The notes: generated by a model not told the origin, from the sequence alone. DNA of 64,000 bases from an uncultured Rhodoferax sp. (GCF_946221635.1 NZ_CAMIHB010000001.1:1-64000), one strand, 5' to 3'; positions 7,613-16,807 are shown, counted from the first letter of the stretch. Numbers and translations: made by a program.

Positions 7613-8787
7613 AAAACGGTGGCGGGCGCAGGCGGCGTGCTGCCTGCGTTCTCCCACGATTTGCGTTCGGCCTCGTCCACGACGGAGACCGGGTCCGCAT
7701 TGGCGGCCTGCACGGTGACTACGCCCATGCCGTAGCGGGGCGTGAAGATATGGAAGGCCGCGTCCACGCCCACCACATTCAGCGGCTTGGACAACACCAT
7801 GCGCAGGCGCAGCACATTGCGCTCCACCAGTTCTTCCTGCTTGACACCCGCAATCACCACCACAAAGCAGCGCGGGTGGTACAGCCCCACCACGCAGCGG
7901 AAGCCCACGGCGCGGCGGATGCGCGCGGTGATGGCGGTGAGGATTTGTTGGTCCACGCGGTGGCCCGCAGACTCGCCCAGTTCGTAGAGGTTGTGCAGGT
8001 GCAGGCACACCACCGTGCACTTGCCGTGCATGCGCGCAGCGCGCCAGAAGGCATCGTCCACCTTGGACAGCAGCACCGAGCCCGTGGGCAGGCCCGTGGC
8101 CGGGTCTGCCCCCTGCGCCAGACCGGCCAGACGCATGAGCTGGCGGTTCTGCCGGTTGCGCCGTACGGCCATGGCGGTGACCACCAGAAAGTGCGCCACG
8201 GTGCAGAAGGCGGTCACTGCCATGCTGCGCCAGCCAAACCAGCCGGGGTGCAGCGCATAGGAGTACAGGCCCACAATCGTCGCGCCCAGAAACACGCTGG
8301 CCAGCACCATCCAGCGCGCCAGCTGGTCGCCCAGCACATGGGCGCGCACCGCGGCCGCCAGACCCAGCAAGAGCCCCACACCACTGAAGAAGGCGCCGGC
8401 CTCCACCAGCTCCACCGGGTTGTCGCCCGCCATGTAAAGCGACCAATACGCCAGCAGCACGGCAATGCCGATCAGCGTGGCTGCGCCCCAGTTGAGGATG
8501 TAATAGAGAAAGCGGTCTTCGGCGGACGCGCCCAGCCACAGGCCCAGGTAATTCAGCGCCACGGCAGCGCACAGCGGACCCAGGCTGGCCTTGAGCGTCA
8601 GCAGTGCCCAGCCCGGCAGTTCGGGAAACCACAGGGCCGGCAGGCTGGTTAGTAGCATGCTGCTGCTGCCCAGCAGCAACACGAACACCAGCCCGCGCCA
8701 GGCGGCGGCGCTGCGGTTCATGAGCACGTCGGCCACCGCCACGGCGGCCATCGTCATGAGGCCGCCGAGCATGCAGGACCAGACCAT
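7609..8787 (-). CDS. Membrane protein with degenerate GGDEF domain
   Basis: A 392-residue protein. The first half holds about six or seven hydrophobic helices (7TM-like sensor). The second half is a GGDEF fold beginning ATGLPTGSVLLSKVDDAF. The signature loop normally reading GGDEF is GLYHP here, and the metal-binding aspartate region is replaced (VCLHLHNLYEL). It should not make c-di-GMP but may bind ligands or dimerise. ATG 8787 has no good Shine-Dalgarno; GTG 8805 is an alternative start six codons upstream. It is divergent from gshA. Confidence 0.8.
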   Translation of the reverse strand: MVWSCMLGGLMTMAAVAVADVLMNRSAAAWRGLVFVLLLGSSSMLLTSLPALWFPELPGWALLTLKASLGPLCAAVALNYLGLWLGASAEDRFLYYILNWGAATLIGIAVLLAYWSLYMAGDNPVELVEAGAFFSGVGLLLGLAAAVRAHVLGDQLARWMVLASVFLGATIVGLYSYALHPGWFGWRSMAVTAFCTVAHFLVVTAMAVRRNRQNRQLMRLAGLAQGADPATGLPTGSVLLSKVDDAFWRAARMHGKCTVVCLHLHNLYELGESAGHRVDQQILTAITARIRRAVGFRCVVGLYHPRCFVVVIAGVKQEELVERNVLRLRMVLSKPLNVVGVDAAFHIFTPRYGMGVVTVQAANADPVSVVDEAERKSWENAGSTPPAPATVF

Positions 8788-8890
8788 CAGTTCGGAGGTT
8801 TCCACCGCCGCATTATTGACCAGCCGCCAGCACCAGAATCCGGCCTGTGGTAACTTTGCGGCCCGTCGCAATTTGGAAGGGCCCTGAGGC

Positions 8891-10426
8891 ATGGACAGTA
8901 GACACGAGGCCCTGAGTGCCCTGACCGCAGAACGCCTGCGCGGTATTCGCCGCGGCGTGGAGAAGGAGAGCCTGCGCGCGCTGCCCAGCGGCATGCTGGC
9001 CATGACTTCGCACCCCCAGGCCCTGGGCTCCGCCCTGACGCACCCGCACATCACCACCGATTTCAGCGAATCCCAGGTCGAACTCATCACCGGCGTGCAC
9101 GCCGACCCCGAGGCCGCCATTGCGGAGCTCACCGAGGTGCAGCAATTCACGCTGGGCACCATGGGTGACGAACGCCTGTGGGTCTCCAGCATGCCCTGTT
9201 GCCTGCCGGGCGATGATGAAATTCCCTTGGGCCAGTACGGGTCGTCCAACGTGGCGCAGTCCAAGACCGTGTACCGCCGAGGCCTGGGCCACCGCTATGG
9301 CCGGCGCATGCAGACCATCTCGGGCATCCACTACAACTGGTCCCTGCCCGACGTGAGCAGCGAGGCCTACTTTGGCCTGATCCGCAACTTCCGCCGCCAC
9401 GCCTTTTTGCTGCTTTACCTGTTTGGCGCCTCACCCGCGGTGTGTTCCTCCTTCGTGGCGGGACGCGAGCACCGCCTGCAGGCCCTGAGCGAAGGCACCA
9501 TGTACCTGCCCCACGCCACCTCGCTGCGCATGGGCCGCCTGGGCTACCAGAGCGATGCCCAGGCCTCGCTGGCGGTAAGCTACAACAGCCTGGAAGGCTA
9601 TGCCCATTCCCTGCACGGCGCGCTGACCCAGCCCTATGCGCCTTACGAGGCGGTGGGCGTGAAGGCCGCTGACGGCAGCTACCAGCAGCTGGCCACCACA
9701 CTGCTGCAGATCGAGAACGAGTTCTACGGCACCATCCGCCCCAAGCGCGTCACTTTCCCTGGCGAGCGCCCCTTGCACGCCCTGCGCGAGCGTGGTGTGG
9801 AGTACGTGGAAGTGCGCCTCATGGACCTGGACCCCTTTGAGGTGGTGGGCATCAACAGCCAGACCATGCGCTTTCTGGACGTGTTCCTGTTGCACTGCCT
9901 CACATCCCCCAGCCCCGACGACACACCGCAGGAAATTGCTGCCGTGGGGCGCAACCAGCATGCGGTGGCTGAGCGCGGCCGCGAACCGGGCCTGACGCTG
10001 GAACGCGGCGACACCCCCGTGACGCTGACCGCCTGGGGTGAAGCGCTGCTGGCGGACATGCGCCCCATCGCGCAGGCACTGGATGCCGCCCACGGTAGCG
10101 ACGCCTACAGCCGCGCCGTGCAGGCTGCGCAGCACGCGCTGCAGCACCCTGACACCTTGCCCTCGGCCCGCGTGCTGCGCGCCATCCGGGAGGACCATGG
10201 TGGTTCCTTTGTGGCCTTTGTGCGGACCCAGTCGGAGCAGACACGCGCAGCCATGCTGCAACCCCCCATCGCCCCCGAGGTGGCAGCACGCTTTGCGGCG
10301 GAGTCGCAAGCCTCGTGGGATGCGCAACGTGCGATTGAGGCCGCAGACACCATGCCCTTTGATGTCTATCTCAAGGAGTATCTGGCGCCGCACCGGCTCC
10401 AGGCCCGCCCCATCAAGCCTGCCTAA
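8891..10426 (+). CDS. gshA: Glutamate-cysteine ligase, type 1
   Basis: A 511-residue enzyme for the first step of glutathione synthesis (ATP-dependent joining of glutamate and cysteine). The N-terminus RRGVEKESLRA holds the first metal-binding glutamates. TDFSESQVELIT, SGIHYNW, QIENEFYGTIRPKR and EYVEVRLMDLDPF are hallmark segments of the E. coli GshA type. Length is normal (518 in E. coli). No partner gshB is visible. Its stop overlaps that of nhaR (CTAA), so the two are convergent. Confidence 0.96.
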   Translation: MDSRHEALSALTAERLRGIRRGVEKESLRALPSGMLAMTSHPQALGSALTHPHITTDFSESQVELITGVHADPEAAIAELTEVQQFTLGTMGDERLWVSSMPCCLPGDDEIPLGQYGSSNVAQSKTVYRRGLGHRYGRRMQTISGIHYNWSLPDVSSEAYFGLIRNFRRHAFLLLYLFGASPAVCSSFVAGREHRLQALSEGTMYLPHATSLRMGRLGYQSDAQASLAVSYNSLEGYAHSLHGALTQPYAPYEAVGVKAADGSYQQLATTLLQIENEFYGTIRPKRVTFPGERPLHALRERGVEYVEVRLMDLDPFEVVGINSQTMRFLDVFLLHCLTSPSPDDTPQEIAAVGRNQHAVAERGREPGLTLERGDTPVTLTAWGEALLADMRPIAQALDAAHGSDAYSRAVQAAQHALQHPDTLPSARVLRAIREDHGGSFVAFVRTQSEQTRAAMLQPPIAPEVAARFAAESQASWDAQRAIEAADTMPFDVYLKEYLAPHRLQARPIKPA

Positions 10427-11310
10427 CGCATCTCCTGCCGCAGCAGGCGCAGCACCAGGGGGTGTTGCACCTTTTTCTCCGTGCCGATGGCATAGAACTG
10501 TTCCTGCACGCCCTCGCAGCGGCCGATGCGGCGTACCTTGTAGTGCGCCACGATGTCGTCGTGCACCCAGTCCACGGCCGGGAAGATGCCCATGCCACTG
10601 GCGCCAAAGGTCTTGAGCAGGGCGCTGTCCTCGAATTCGCCGCGAATCTGGGGGCGCAGGCCCCGCTGTTCAAACCATTGGTCCAGCCGTGCGCGCACCG
10701 CGGAATGCCGGGTGGGCAACAGAATGGGCAGCCGACCCAGGCTGGCGGGAAAGTCGCGCATGGCGCGCTTGGCCAGATCGGCGCTGGCGTACCAGGCCAG
10801 CGGCGACGCCCCCAGCGCATGGCCGTAGAGTTTGATGTTGGGGTTGCCAGGCGCCGGCCGGTCGGCAAAGACGAGATCGAGCTTGTGCAAGGCCAGGTCC
10901 GCCAACAGGGGCTCAAAGCCGCTTTGGTGGCACACCAGATGCAGCGTGGGCTCGTGGGCGATCGGCTCCAGCAGGCGGTGGACCACCAGTTTGGGCAGGC
11001 TGTCGGCCATGCCCACCGCGAGCCGCAGCCCTGGCGCTTGCCCTGCCGCCCGCACCAGCGCGGGCAGGGCCTCCCCCAGCAGGAAGATCTGGTCCGCCCG
11101 CTGCATGGCGGCGACGCCAGCCTCGGTCAGCTCCAGGCCGCGTCCGGCCGGCTTGAGCAGGGTGCAGCCCAGTGATTTTTCCAACTCCCGCACCTGGGTG
11201 CTGACGGTCTGTACCGCCATGTCCAGCCGCGCCGCAGCGCGCGCCATACCGCCTTCTTTGGCCACGACCCAGAAGTAGTACAGGTGGCGGTAGTTGAAGG
11301 CGTTGCTCAT
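10423..11310 (-). CDS. nhaR: LysR-type regulator NhaR
   Basis: A 295-residue DNA-binding regulator. The N-terminal winged helix starts NYRHLYYFWVVAKEGGMARAA, with the NhaR-type HLYYFW signature. The effector domain has LRLAVGMADSLPKLVVHRLL and the EFEDSALLKTFGASGMG segment typical of NhaR. In E. coli NhaR senses Na+ and activates the antiporter gene nhaA. Here it is divergent, 97 bases apart, from an SbtA-type Na+/bicarbonate symporter gene, which is likely its target. It probably also controls itself from the shared region. Confidence 0.9.
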   Translation of the reverse strand: MSNAFNYRHLYYFWVVAKEGGMARAAARLDMAVQTVSTQVRELEKSLGCTLLKPAGRGLELTEAGVAAMQRADQIFLLGEALPALVRAAGQAPGLRLAVGMADSLPKLVVHRLLEPIAHEPTLHLVCHQSGFEPLLADLALHKLDLVFADRPAPGNPNIKLYGHALGASPLAWYASADLAKRAMRDFPASLGRLPILLPTRHSAVRARLDQWFEQRGLRPQIRGEFEDSALLKTFGASGMGIFPAVDWVHDDIVAHYKVRRIGRCEGVQEQFYAIGTEKKVQHPLVLRLLRQEMR

Positions 11311-11331
11311 ATTCAGGTAAAACAGAAATGA

Positions 11332-11361
11332 ATTTCAATAATTATCTGCTTTATCAGAAAT
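11332..11361. promoter_or_regulatory. Candidate NhaR/LysR operator
   Basis: An AT-rich imperfect inverted repeat (ATTTC...GAAAT) lies in the 97 bp gap between the divergent nhaR and sbtA-like genes. It is placed like LysR-type operators. The prediction rests on position and symmetry only. Confidence 0.35.
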
Positions 11362-11407
11362 GTAGAAACCGCTACCTTCAGGCATCTGCTGTTTGGAGGG
11401 CCTGTGC

Positions 11408-12373
11408 ATGGTGAGTTTTCTGGATCCGGCGATCCTGTTCTTTGTCTTCGGCATGCTGGCCGGGGTGGTGCGGTCCAATCTGGAAATTCCTGCGCCCATC
11501 TCCCGCTTTCTTTCGCTCTACCTGCTCATGGCGCTGGGCCTCAAAGGCGGCTTTGCGCTGGCCAAGTCCGGGCTCACGGCCGAAGTGGTGGTGTCGCTCG
11601 CTCTTGCCTTGCTATTGGCGTGTGCCATCCCGCTGGTGGGCTACCTCATCCTGCGTCGCCTGGTCAATGGTTTCGATGCGGCGGCTGTCGCCGCCACCTA
11701 CGGCTCGGTGAGCGCCGTGACCTTCATCACGGCGGTCCAGCATCTGGACACCCAGGGCATGGCCTATGGGGGCCATATGGCGGCAGCCATGGCGCTGATG
11801 GAATCGCCTGCGATTGTCATGGCCGTGGTGCTGGCCAACTGGGTGCGTACACGCAACGCTCCAGCCGCCGCTGCGGGCCACGGCTCCCTGCGCCATGTGC
11901 TGCACGAGTCCCTCACCGATGGCGCACAGTTGTTGCTCTTGGGGGCCATGGCCATTGGCATGCTCAGCGGAGCCTCGGGCGAGGCCGTGATGAAGCCCTT
12001 CTCGGTGGACCTGTTCAAGGGCATGCTGGCCTTCTTCCTGTTGGACATGGGACTGCAGGCGGCCCGCAATCTGGGGGGCTTGCGTGGCAAGTCGCCCTGG
12101 TTGCTGCTCTACGCCGTGGCCGGGCCGCTGTCCCACGCCGGCTTGGCCTTGCTGCTGGCCTGGGCCCTGGGCCTGTCGGCTGGCAACGCGGCCTTGCTGA
12201 TGGTGCTGGCCGCGAGCGCGTCCTACATTGCCGTGCCCGCCGTGGTGCGCCAGGCCATCCCGGAGGCCAACCCCTCGCTGTATTTCGGCATGTCCCTGGG
12301 ACTGACGTTTCCGCTGAACATCGTGCTGGGCATCCCGCTGTACGCGTCTGTGGCGCAGCGCGTGCTGGGGTAA
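11408..12373 (+). CDS. SbtA-family sodium-dependent bicarbonate transporter
   Basis: A 321-residue inner-membrane permease with about ten hydrophobic helices in two inverted halves, as in SbtA (former DUF897). The start MVSFLDPAILFFVFGMLAGVV and the helix containing YGSVSAVTFI are typical. It is expected to import bicarbonate with Na+. ATG 11408 follows GGAGG by 8 bases; the in-frame start at 11393 is less likely. Its neighbour is a Na+-type regulator. It ends in a strong terminator. No SbtB-like PII partner is seen, so regulation differs from cyanobacteria. Confidence 0.88.
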   Translation: MVSFLDPAILFFVFGMLAGVVRSNLEIPAPISRFLSLYLLMALGLKGGFALAKSGLTAEVVVSLALALLLACAIPLVGYLILRRLVNGFDAAAVAATYGSVSAVTFITAVQHLDTQGMAYGGHMAAAMALMESPAIVMAVVLANWVRTRNAPAAAAGHGSLRHVLHESLTDGAQLLLLGAMAIGMLSGASGEAVMKPFSVDLFKGMLAFFLLDMGLQAARNLGGLRGKSPWLLLYAVAGPLSHAGLALLLAWALGLSAGNAALLMVLAASASYIAVPAVVRQAIPEANPSLYFGMSLGLTFPLNIVLGIPLYASVAQRVLG

Positions 12374-12375
12374 AA

Positions 12376-12402
12376 AAAAGCCAGCCCGTGGGGCTGGCTT
12401 TT
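12376..12402 (+). terminator. Terminator between convergent sbtA-like and 12422 genes
   Basis: Stem AAAAGCCAGCCC-GTG-GGGCTGGCTTTT, directly after the stop. A-runs and T-runs on both sides make it bidirectional. Confidence 0.9.
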
Positions 12403-12421
12403 GGCGATGGCTGGATGGACC

Positions 12422-12955
12422 TCAGGCTGCCTTGCGCACGCGGCTCACCTTCTTGGCCACCGCACGCTTTGCAGTAGCGGCCTTGGCCTTCACGGCCGAG
12501 CCCGCAATCTTGCTGACCAGTGCATCGCTCTTGGCTTCCAGCTTGGCCGCCACGCTGCTCACTGCCACTGCGGCGGGCACTGCCGCCACGGCGATGGTGT
12601 TGAGGGTGTTCAGGCCGGTGCTCTTCTCGAAGCGGCTGGCGTTGGCGGCCACTTGTTCCAGGCCCTTGCCGGCCAGTTCCACGGCCTTGTTGACGGCGCT
12701 GTCGGCGCTGTCGCTGCTCAGGGTCACGCCCTGGGTGTAGAGGGCGGTGAGTTTCTTCTCGGCTGCGACGGCGTTGGTGCGCACTTCGGGGCTGATGCGC
12801 TTGCCGGCCTTCTTGACGGCGGCAGCCCAGGACTGGTCCACATAGCCCACGGCGCGGGCGTTGCCCACACGGTAGGCGTTGATCACGTTCTTGGCGGTGT
12901 TGCCGTAGGACGCGATCAGTTCTTGGGTCACGGTGGACAGCTTCTTCTGGGCCAT
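12422..12955 (-). CDS. Alanine/lysine-rich helical protein, unknown function
   Basis: A 177-residue protein, predicted almost all helix. Its basic tail (KAKAATAKRAVAKKVSRVRK) recalls histone H1-like or AlgP-like tails of betaproteobacteria. The body (ELIASYGNTAKNVINAY) has amphipathic phasin-like spacing. It could bind nucleic acid or polyhydroxyalkanoate granules; neither is proven. AGGAG lies 6 bases before the ATG. It converges on the SbtA-like gene and shares its terminator. The upstream gap to ylqF (161 bases) holds its promoter, not identified. Confidence 0.75.
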   Translation of the reverse strand: MAQKKLSTVTQELIASYGNTAKNVINAYRVGNARAVGYVDQSWAAAVKKAGKRISPEVRTNAVAAEKKLTALYTQGVTLSSDSADSAVNKAVELAGKGLEQVAANASRFEKSTGLNTLNTIAVAAVPAAVAVSSVAAKLEAKSDALVSKIAGSAVKAKAATAKRAVAKKVSRVRKAA

Positions 12956-13116
12956 GGAGTACTCCTGAAAATGGATGAAAAGGAAAGACCTTGCCGGGCA
13001 TTCTCCAAACCGTGCCTAGTGAACACACCTTAATTGCCGCCTCTTTCCTAGAGGCGCCTGCCTAGGGTGAACATGCCGGACAATGGAGGCTTTGGCGTTC
13101 AGAAAGACACGAGGGC

Positions 13117-14100
13117 ATGGCAATTCAGTGGTTCCCGGGGCATATGCACCTGACGCGCAAGGCGATCCAGGAGCGCATCAAGGCGATTGACGTGGTGATC
13201 GAGCTGCTCGACGCGCGTCTGCCCGGCTCCAGCGCCAACCCCATGCTGGCCGAGATGACGGCGGGCAAGCCCGCGCTCAAGGTGCTCAACAAGCAGGACC
13301 TGGCCGACCCCGAACGCACGGCGCTCTGGCTGGCGCACTACAACGCCATGCCCGGCGTGCGGGCGCTCCCTTTGGACGCGAGCATGACCACGCCCGCCAA
13401 GGCCCTGGTGGCCGCCTGCCACGAGCTCGCCCCCAACCGTGGCGGCATGGCCAAGCCCATGCGCGTGCTGATCTGCGGCATCCCCAACGTGGGCAAGTCC
13501 ACGCTCATCAACACCCTCAAGGGCAAGCGCGCCGCCAAGACTGGCGACGAGGCCGGTGTGACCAAGCTGGAACAGCGCATCACCATTGCCGACGACTTCT
13601 ACCTCTACGACACGCCCGGCGTGCTGTGGCCGCGCATCATCGTGGCCAAGAGCGGCTACAACCTGGCCGCCAGCGGCGCCGTAGGCAAGAACGCGTTTGA
13701 CGAGGAAGAGGTGGCCCTCGAATTGCTGGACTACCTGCGCCAGCACTACGCCCAGTCCCTGGAGCAGCGTTACAAGCTCAGCGGCGTGGCGGATATGACG
13801 GACGAGCAACTGCTCGATGCCATTGGACGCAAGCGCGGCGCGCTGCAGGGCGGTGCGCGCGTGAACCTGCAGAAGGCCGCCGAGATCGTGATCCACGACT
13901 TCCGCGCCTGCGCCATGGGCCGCATGACGCTGGAGACGCCCGAGGAATTTGCCCAGTGGCTGGCCGAAGGACAGAAACTGGACGCCGAGCGCCAGCTCAA
14001 GAAGGACGCCATCGAGCTGGACCGCAAGATCCGCTTCAAGAAGGTGCCGCGCCCCGAACGGCCGCGCCACAGCGACGCCCGCGATGCGGCCGAGGATTGA
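13117..14100 (+). CDS. ylqF: Ribosome biogenesis GTPase YlqF/RbgA
   Basis: A 327-residue circularly permuted GTPase that helps assemble the large ribosomal subunit. The motif order is the permuted one: G4 NKQD (58-61), then G1 GIPNVGKST (121-129), then G3 DTPG (165-168). The N-terminal IQWFPGHM is the family signature. The C-terminal helical RNA-binding domain ends in a basic tail. A repeat element follows closely, then the SRAP gene in the same direction. Confidence 0.95.
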   Translation: MAIQWFPGHMHLTRKAIQERIKAIDVVIELLDARLPGSSANPMLAEMTAGKPALKVLNKQDLADPERTALWLAHYNAMPGVRALPLDASMTTPAKALVAACHELAPNRGGMAKPMRVLICGIPNVGKSTLINTLKGKRAAKTGDEAGVTKLEQRITIADDFYLYDTPGVLWPRIIVAKSGYNLAASGAVGKNAFDEEEVALELLDYLRQHYAQSLEQRYKLSGVADMTDEQLLDAIGRKRGALQGGARVNLQKAAEIVIHDFRACAMGRMTLETPEEFAQWLAEGQKLDAERQLKKDAIELDRKIRFKKVPRPERPRHSDARDAAED

Positions 14101-14110
14101 AGTATTTTGT

Positions 14111-14160
14111 GGCCTTGGCCCTCGTGAATAGTGCGCAAGTAGCTATCAAAATCATAGCAA
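14111..14160 (+). repeat. Two-hairpin repeat, copy 2
   Basis: Contains GGCCTTGGCC, then TGCGCAAG, then stem GCTAT-CAAAATC-ATAGC. Compared with copy 1 the second stem has C-G replaced by T-A on both sides, a compensated change. Confidence 0.85.
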
Positions 14161-14175
14161 CCTGAATTCGCACCC

Positions 14176-14883
14176 ATGTGCATCAACTTCCGCCCTGCCG
14201 CCAATTCGGCCTTTCTGGCCGAGCGCCTGGGCCCGCTGGAGCCGCCGCTGGGGCATCTGGAAGACGTGTTCCCCGGCTACCAGGCCCACGTAGCCCTGCG
14301 CCGTGGTGCGGCTGGCGACAGCCTGGCCGCACTGCGGCCGGCCCAGTTCGGTTTGGTGCCGCATTGGTGCAACGACGCGGCCCAGGCACGCGACATCAGC
14401 CGCAAGACCTACAACGCCCGCAGCGAGACGGCCGCCAGCAAGCCCAGCTTCCGCACGGCCTGGGCCGCGCGCCAGTGGGTGCTGGTGCCCATGGACTGCT
14501 TTTTCGAGCCCTGCTGGGAAGACGCCCCCGCCCACGGTGGCCGCCCGGTGCGCTGGCGCATTGCGCGGGCCGATGGCGCGCCCTTTGCCGTGGCCGGCCT
14601 GTGGGACCGCTGGGCCGACCCGGCCACGGGCCAGGTACAGGGCAGCTTCACGGTGCTGACGGTGAATGCCGACGGCCATGCCGTCATGGGCCGCATGCAC
14701 CGGCCCGATGAGGAAAAGCGCATGCCCGCCATCGTGCCGCCCGAGCGCTATGCCGACTGGCTGCAGGCCACGCCCCAAACGGCGATGGGTTTTTTGCAGG
14801 CCGCGCCCGCCGAATGGCTGCAGGCGCAGGCCGACCCCTTGCCGGGCACCCCGCCCAGGGCCCACACTCCGGGCTTGTTCTGA
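14176..14883 (+). CDS. SRAP-domain protein (HMCES/YedK family)
   Basis: A 235-residue protein that caps abasic sites in single-stranded DNA by a covalent bond through Cys2. The start MCINFRP exposes Cys2 after methionine removal. NARSETAA, PMDCFFEP and GRMHRPDEEKRMPAIV supply the conserved Asn, Glu and His of the active site. Length is typical. It starts 15 bases after a repeat element. It belongs to DNA repair during replication. Confidence 0.93.
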   Translation: MCINFRPAANSAFLAERLGPLEPPLGHLEDVFPGYQAHVALRRGAAGDSLAALRPAQFGLVPHWCNDAAQARDISRKTYNARSETAASKPSFRTAWAARQWVLVPMDCFFEPCWEDAPAHGGRPVRWRIARADGAPFAVAGLWDRWADPATGQVQGSFTVLTVNADGHAVMGRMHRPDEEKRMPAIVPPERYADWLQATPQTAMGFLQAAPAEWLQAQADPLPGTPPRAHTPGLF

Positions 14884-14925
14884 GTCCGGGCGCGACGTGC
14901 GCCTGCATCACTGAAAGGCCTGGCA

Positions 14926-15918
14926 ATGCCCACTTCCCTGAGCCCCAGCACCGATTGGCACGAACAGATCGCCCCCGACGAGGCGGCCCGCTTTGCGGAC
15001 TACGGCCGGCAGTTTGCCGAGCTGCAGCAGCGCAAGTCGCGCGCGTTTGGCAAGGGCCGCGCGCTGCACCGCAAACAGCTGGCGGCGCTGCAGGGCGAGC
15101 TGGAGGTGCTGGATGGACTGCCCGAGTTCGCGCGCCAGGGCCTGTTTGCGCAGCCGGGGCGTTACGCCGCCTGGGTGCGCCTGTCCAACGGCGCCATGGA
15201 CCGGGCCAGCGACCGCAAGCCCGATATCCGAGGCTTTGCCATCCGGGTGCTGGGCGTGCAGGGCGAATCCGCGCTGGGCGGCCCGTGCAAGAGCCAGGAC
15301 TTTGCGCTCATCAACCACGAGGTGTTTGCCTTCCCCAAGAGCGGCGAGTTTGTGGACTTTGTGGTGGCGGCCTCCAAGGGCGGTGGCGCGCTCATCAGGC
15401 ACTTGGTGGCGCGCTACGGTCTGTTGGGCATGCCCGGTCGCATCCTGCAGACGGCCAAGACCTTTGGCAAGCCTTTTGCCGGCTTTGCGGCGGAGCCCCT
15501 GTTCAGCGCCGCGCCCATCGCCTGCGGGCCCTATGCGGTACGCGTGCGCCTGGTGCCTGCGGCCGGCAATGGCCCTGCCGCTTCCAAGGGGCAAGCCGAC
15601 TGGGGCGCGGAGTTCTGCGCGCGCCTGGCGCGCCAGGCCTTGCAGTGGGAGCTGCAGCTGCAGCCCTTTGTGGATGAGGCGACCACCCCCATCGAGGACG
15701 CCTCCGTCAACTGGCCCACGCCCTACACCACGGTGGCCCGGCTGACGCTGCCGCAGCAGGACAGCCACAGCCCCGCCGCCCAGGCCTTTGCCCAGCAGGC
15801 CGAGAGCGCGGTGTTCGACCCCTGGCAGGCCCTGGCCGCACACCGCCCGCTGGGCGACGTGATGCGTGCGCGCAAGGCGGTGTACTTTGTGAGCCAGCAG
15901 GGCCGCGGCGCGGCCTGA
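14926..15918 (+). CDS. Catalase-family (heme-type fold) protein
   Basis: A 330-residue protein related to the catalase core. YAAWVRLSNGAMDRASDRKPD, RGFAIRVLGVQG and QDFALINHEVF correspond to the catalase barrel. It is shorter than true catalases (about 480 or more), and the usual VVHARG heme-side histidine motif is absent. A catalase activity is doubtful; a related heme-dependent peroxidase or lipid-modifying role is possible. It is soluble with no signal peptide, and begins 42 bases after the SRAP gene, so is probably co-transcribed. Confidence 0.75.
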   Translation: MPTSLSPSTDWHEQIAPDEAARFADYGRQFAELQQRKSRAFGKGRALHRKQLAALQGELEVLDGLPEFARQGLFAQPGRYAAWVRLSNGAMDRASDRKPDIRGFAIRVLGVQGESALGGPCKSQDFALINHEVFAFPKSGEFVDFVVAASKGGGALIRHLVARYGLLGMPGRILQTAKTFGKPFAGFAAEPLFSAAPIACGPYAVRVRLVPAAGNGPAASKGQADWGAEFCARLARQALQWELQLQPFVDEATTPIEDASVNWPTPYTTVARLTLPQQDSHSPAAQAFAQQAESAVFDPWQALAAHRPLGDVMRARKAVYFVSQQGRGAA

Positions 15919-15922
15919 GCGC

Positions 15923-16753
15923 TCAGGGCCGGCCGGCCGGCTCGGGCAGGCTCTGCAGCCAGTCCCGCACCGCGGTTTGCAGGGCCTCGGGTTGGTCCAC
16001 CATGACCCAGTGGCCGCTGCGAAAGCCCAGCGCCAGGTTGGCCGGGTTGCGCGCCAGGGTTTCCAGCCAGCGGCTGGAATGGAACATGAAGGGCTTGCGC
16101 GTGCCCCAGGCATAGAACACCGGGCAGTGCGGGCGCACCGGCAACGTGTGTCGCAGGCCGCCGGCCGCGCCCAGCCAGGCCATGGCGTAGGGCAGGTTCA
16201 TGCGCCAATGGATGCCACTGGCCGCGGTAGGGCAGCGCATGAGGTGCGCCATACGGCGCGTCAGTCGGTCGGCCAGTCCCTCGGCCCCCAGCATGCCCAA
16301 GCCCCAGCACCCGGCGAGCCAGAGCTGGTAGGCCAGCACCTGGAGCTTCTGCTTGGCACCCAGGCTGCGCGCGAGGGCGCCACTGTTGTGGTCGCCAATG
16401 TCAATGCCCACAATGCGCGCCACCCGGTTGGGGTGGCGCAGCGCCAGCTCGTAACCAAACACGCAACCCCAGTCGTGCATCAGCAGGGTGACGGGCTGCT
16501 GCGGGCTCACCGTGTCGAGGATGGCCAGCAGCTGCGCCGTCATCTGCGCCAGTGTGCGTGGTTTGGCGGCGGCCGGTTGCTCGAAACCCGGCATGGTGAA
16601 GCGTGCGCAGCGGTACAGCGGCGCGAGCGCTTCCACCATGCCATCCCACAGCCGGTAGCTGTCGGGCCAGCCATGCAGCATGACGATGGTGTGTTGCCCC
16701 CGGCCACTCAGGTGCACTTCGGTGTCGTTGACAAAGAAGCTGTGTTCAGACAT
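15923..16753 (-). CDS. Alpha/beta hydrolase
   Basis: A 276-residue cytoplasmic hydrolase. HGWPDS forms the oxyanion hole, the nucleophile is Asp in HDWGCV (as in epoxide hydrolases and haloalkane dehalogenases), and the late His is in GHWVMVDQP. The nucleophile type suggests an epoxide hydrolase or dehalogenase-like activity; the substrate is unknown. The ATG directly follows a repeat element, which separates it from the upstream M48 peptidase gene. It converges on the catalase-like gene. Confidence 0.88.
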   Translation of the reverse strand: MSEHSFFVNDTEVHLSGRGQHTIVMLHGWPDSYRLWDGMVEALAPLYRCARFTMPGFEQPAAAKPRTLAQMTAQLLAILDTVSPQQPVTLLMHDWGCVFGYELALRHPNRVARIVGIDIGDHNSGALARSLGAKQKLQVLAYQLWLAGCWGLGMLGAEGLADRLTRRMAHLMRCPTAASGIHWRMNLPYAMAWLGAAGGLRHTLPVRPHCPVFYAWGTRKPFMFHSSRWLETLARNPANLALGFRSGHWVMVDQPEALQTAVRDWLQSLPEPAGRP

Positions 16754-16756
16754 TGT

Positions 16757-16807
16757 TTTGCTATCAAAAGAGGAGCTGCTTGCGCATATTCCTATTGGGC
16801 TGCAGCC
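16757..16807 (-). repeat. Two-hairpin repeat, copy 3
   Basis: On the minus strand: GGCTGCAGCCC, then AATATGCGCAAGCAGCTCC, then a weak stem ending ATAGC. The M48 stop codon (TAG) and its last codons lie inside it, and the hydrolase ATG is 3 bases downstream. Confidence 0.8.
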
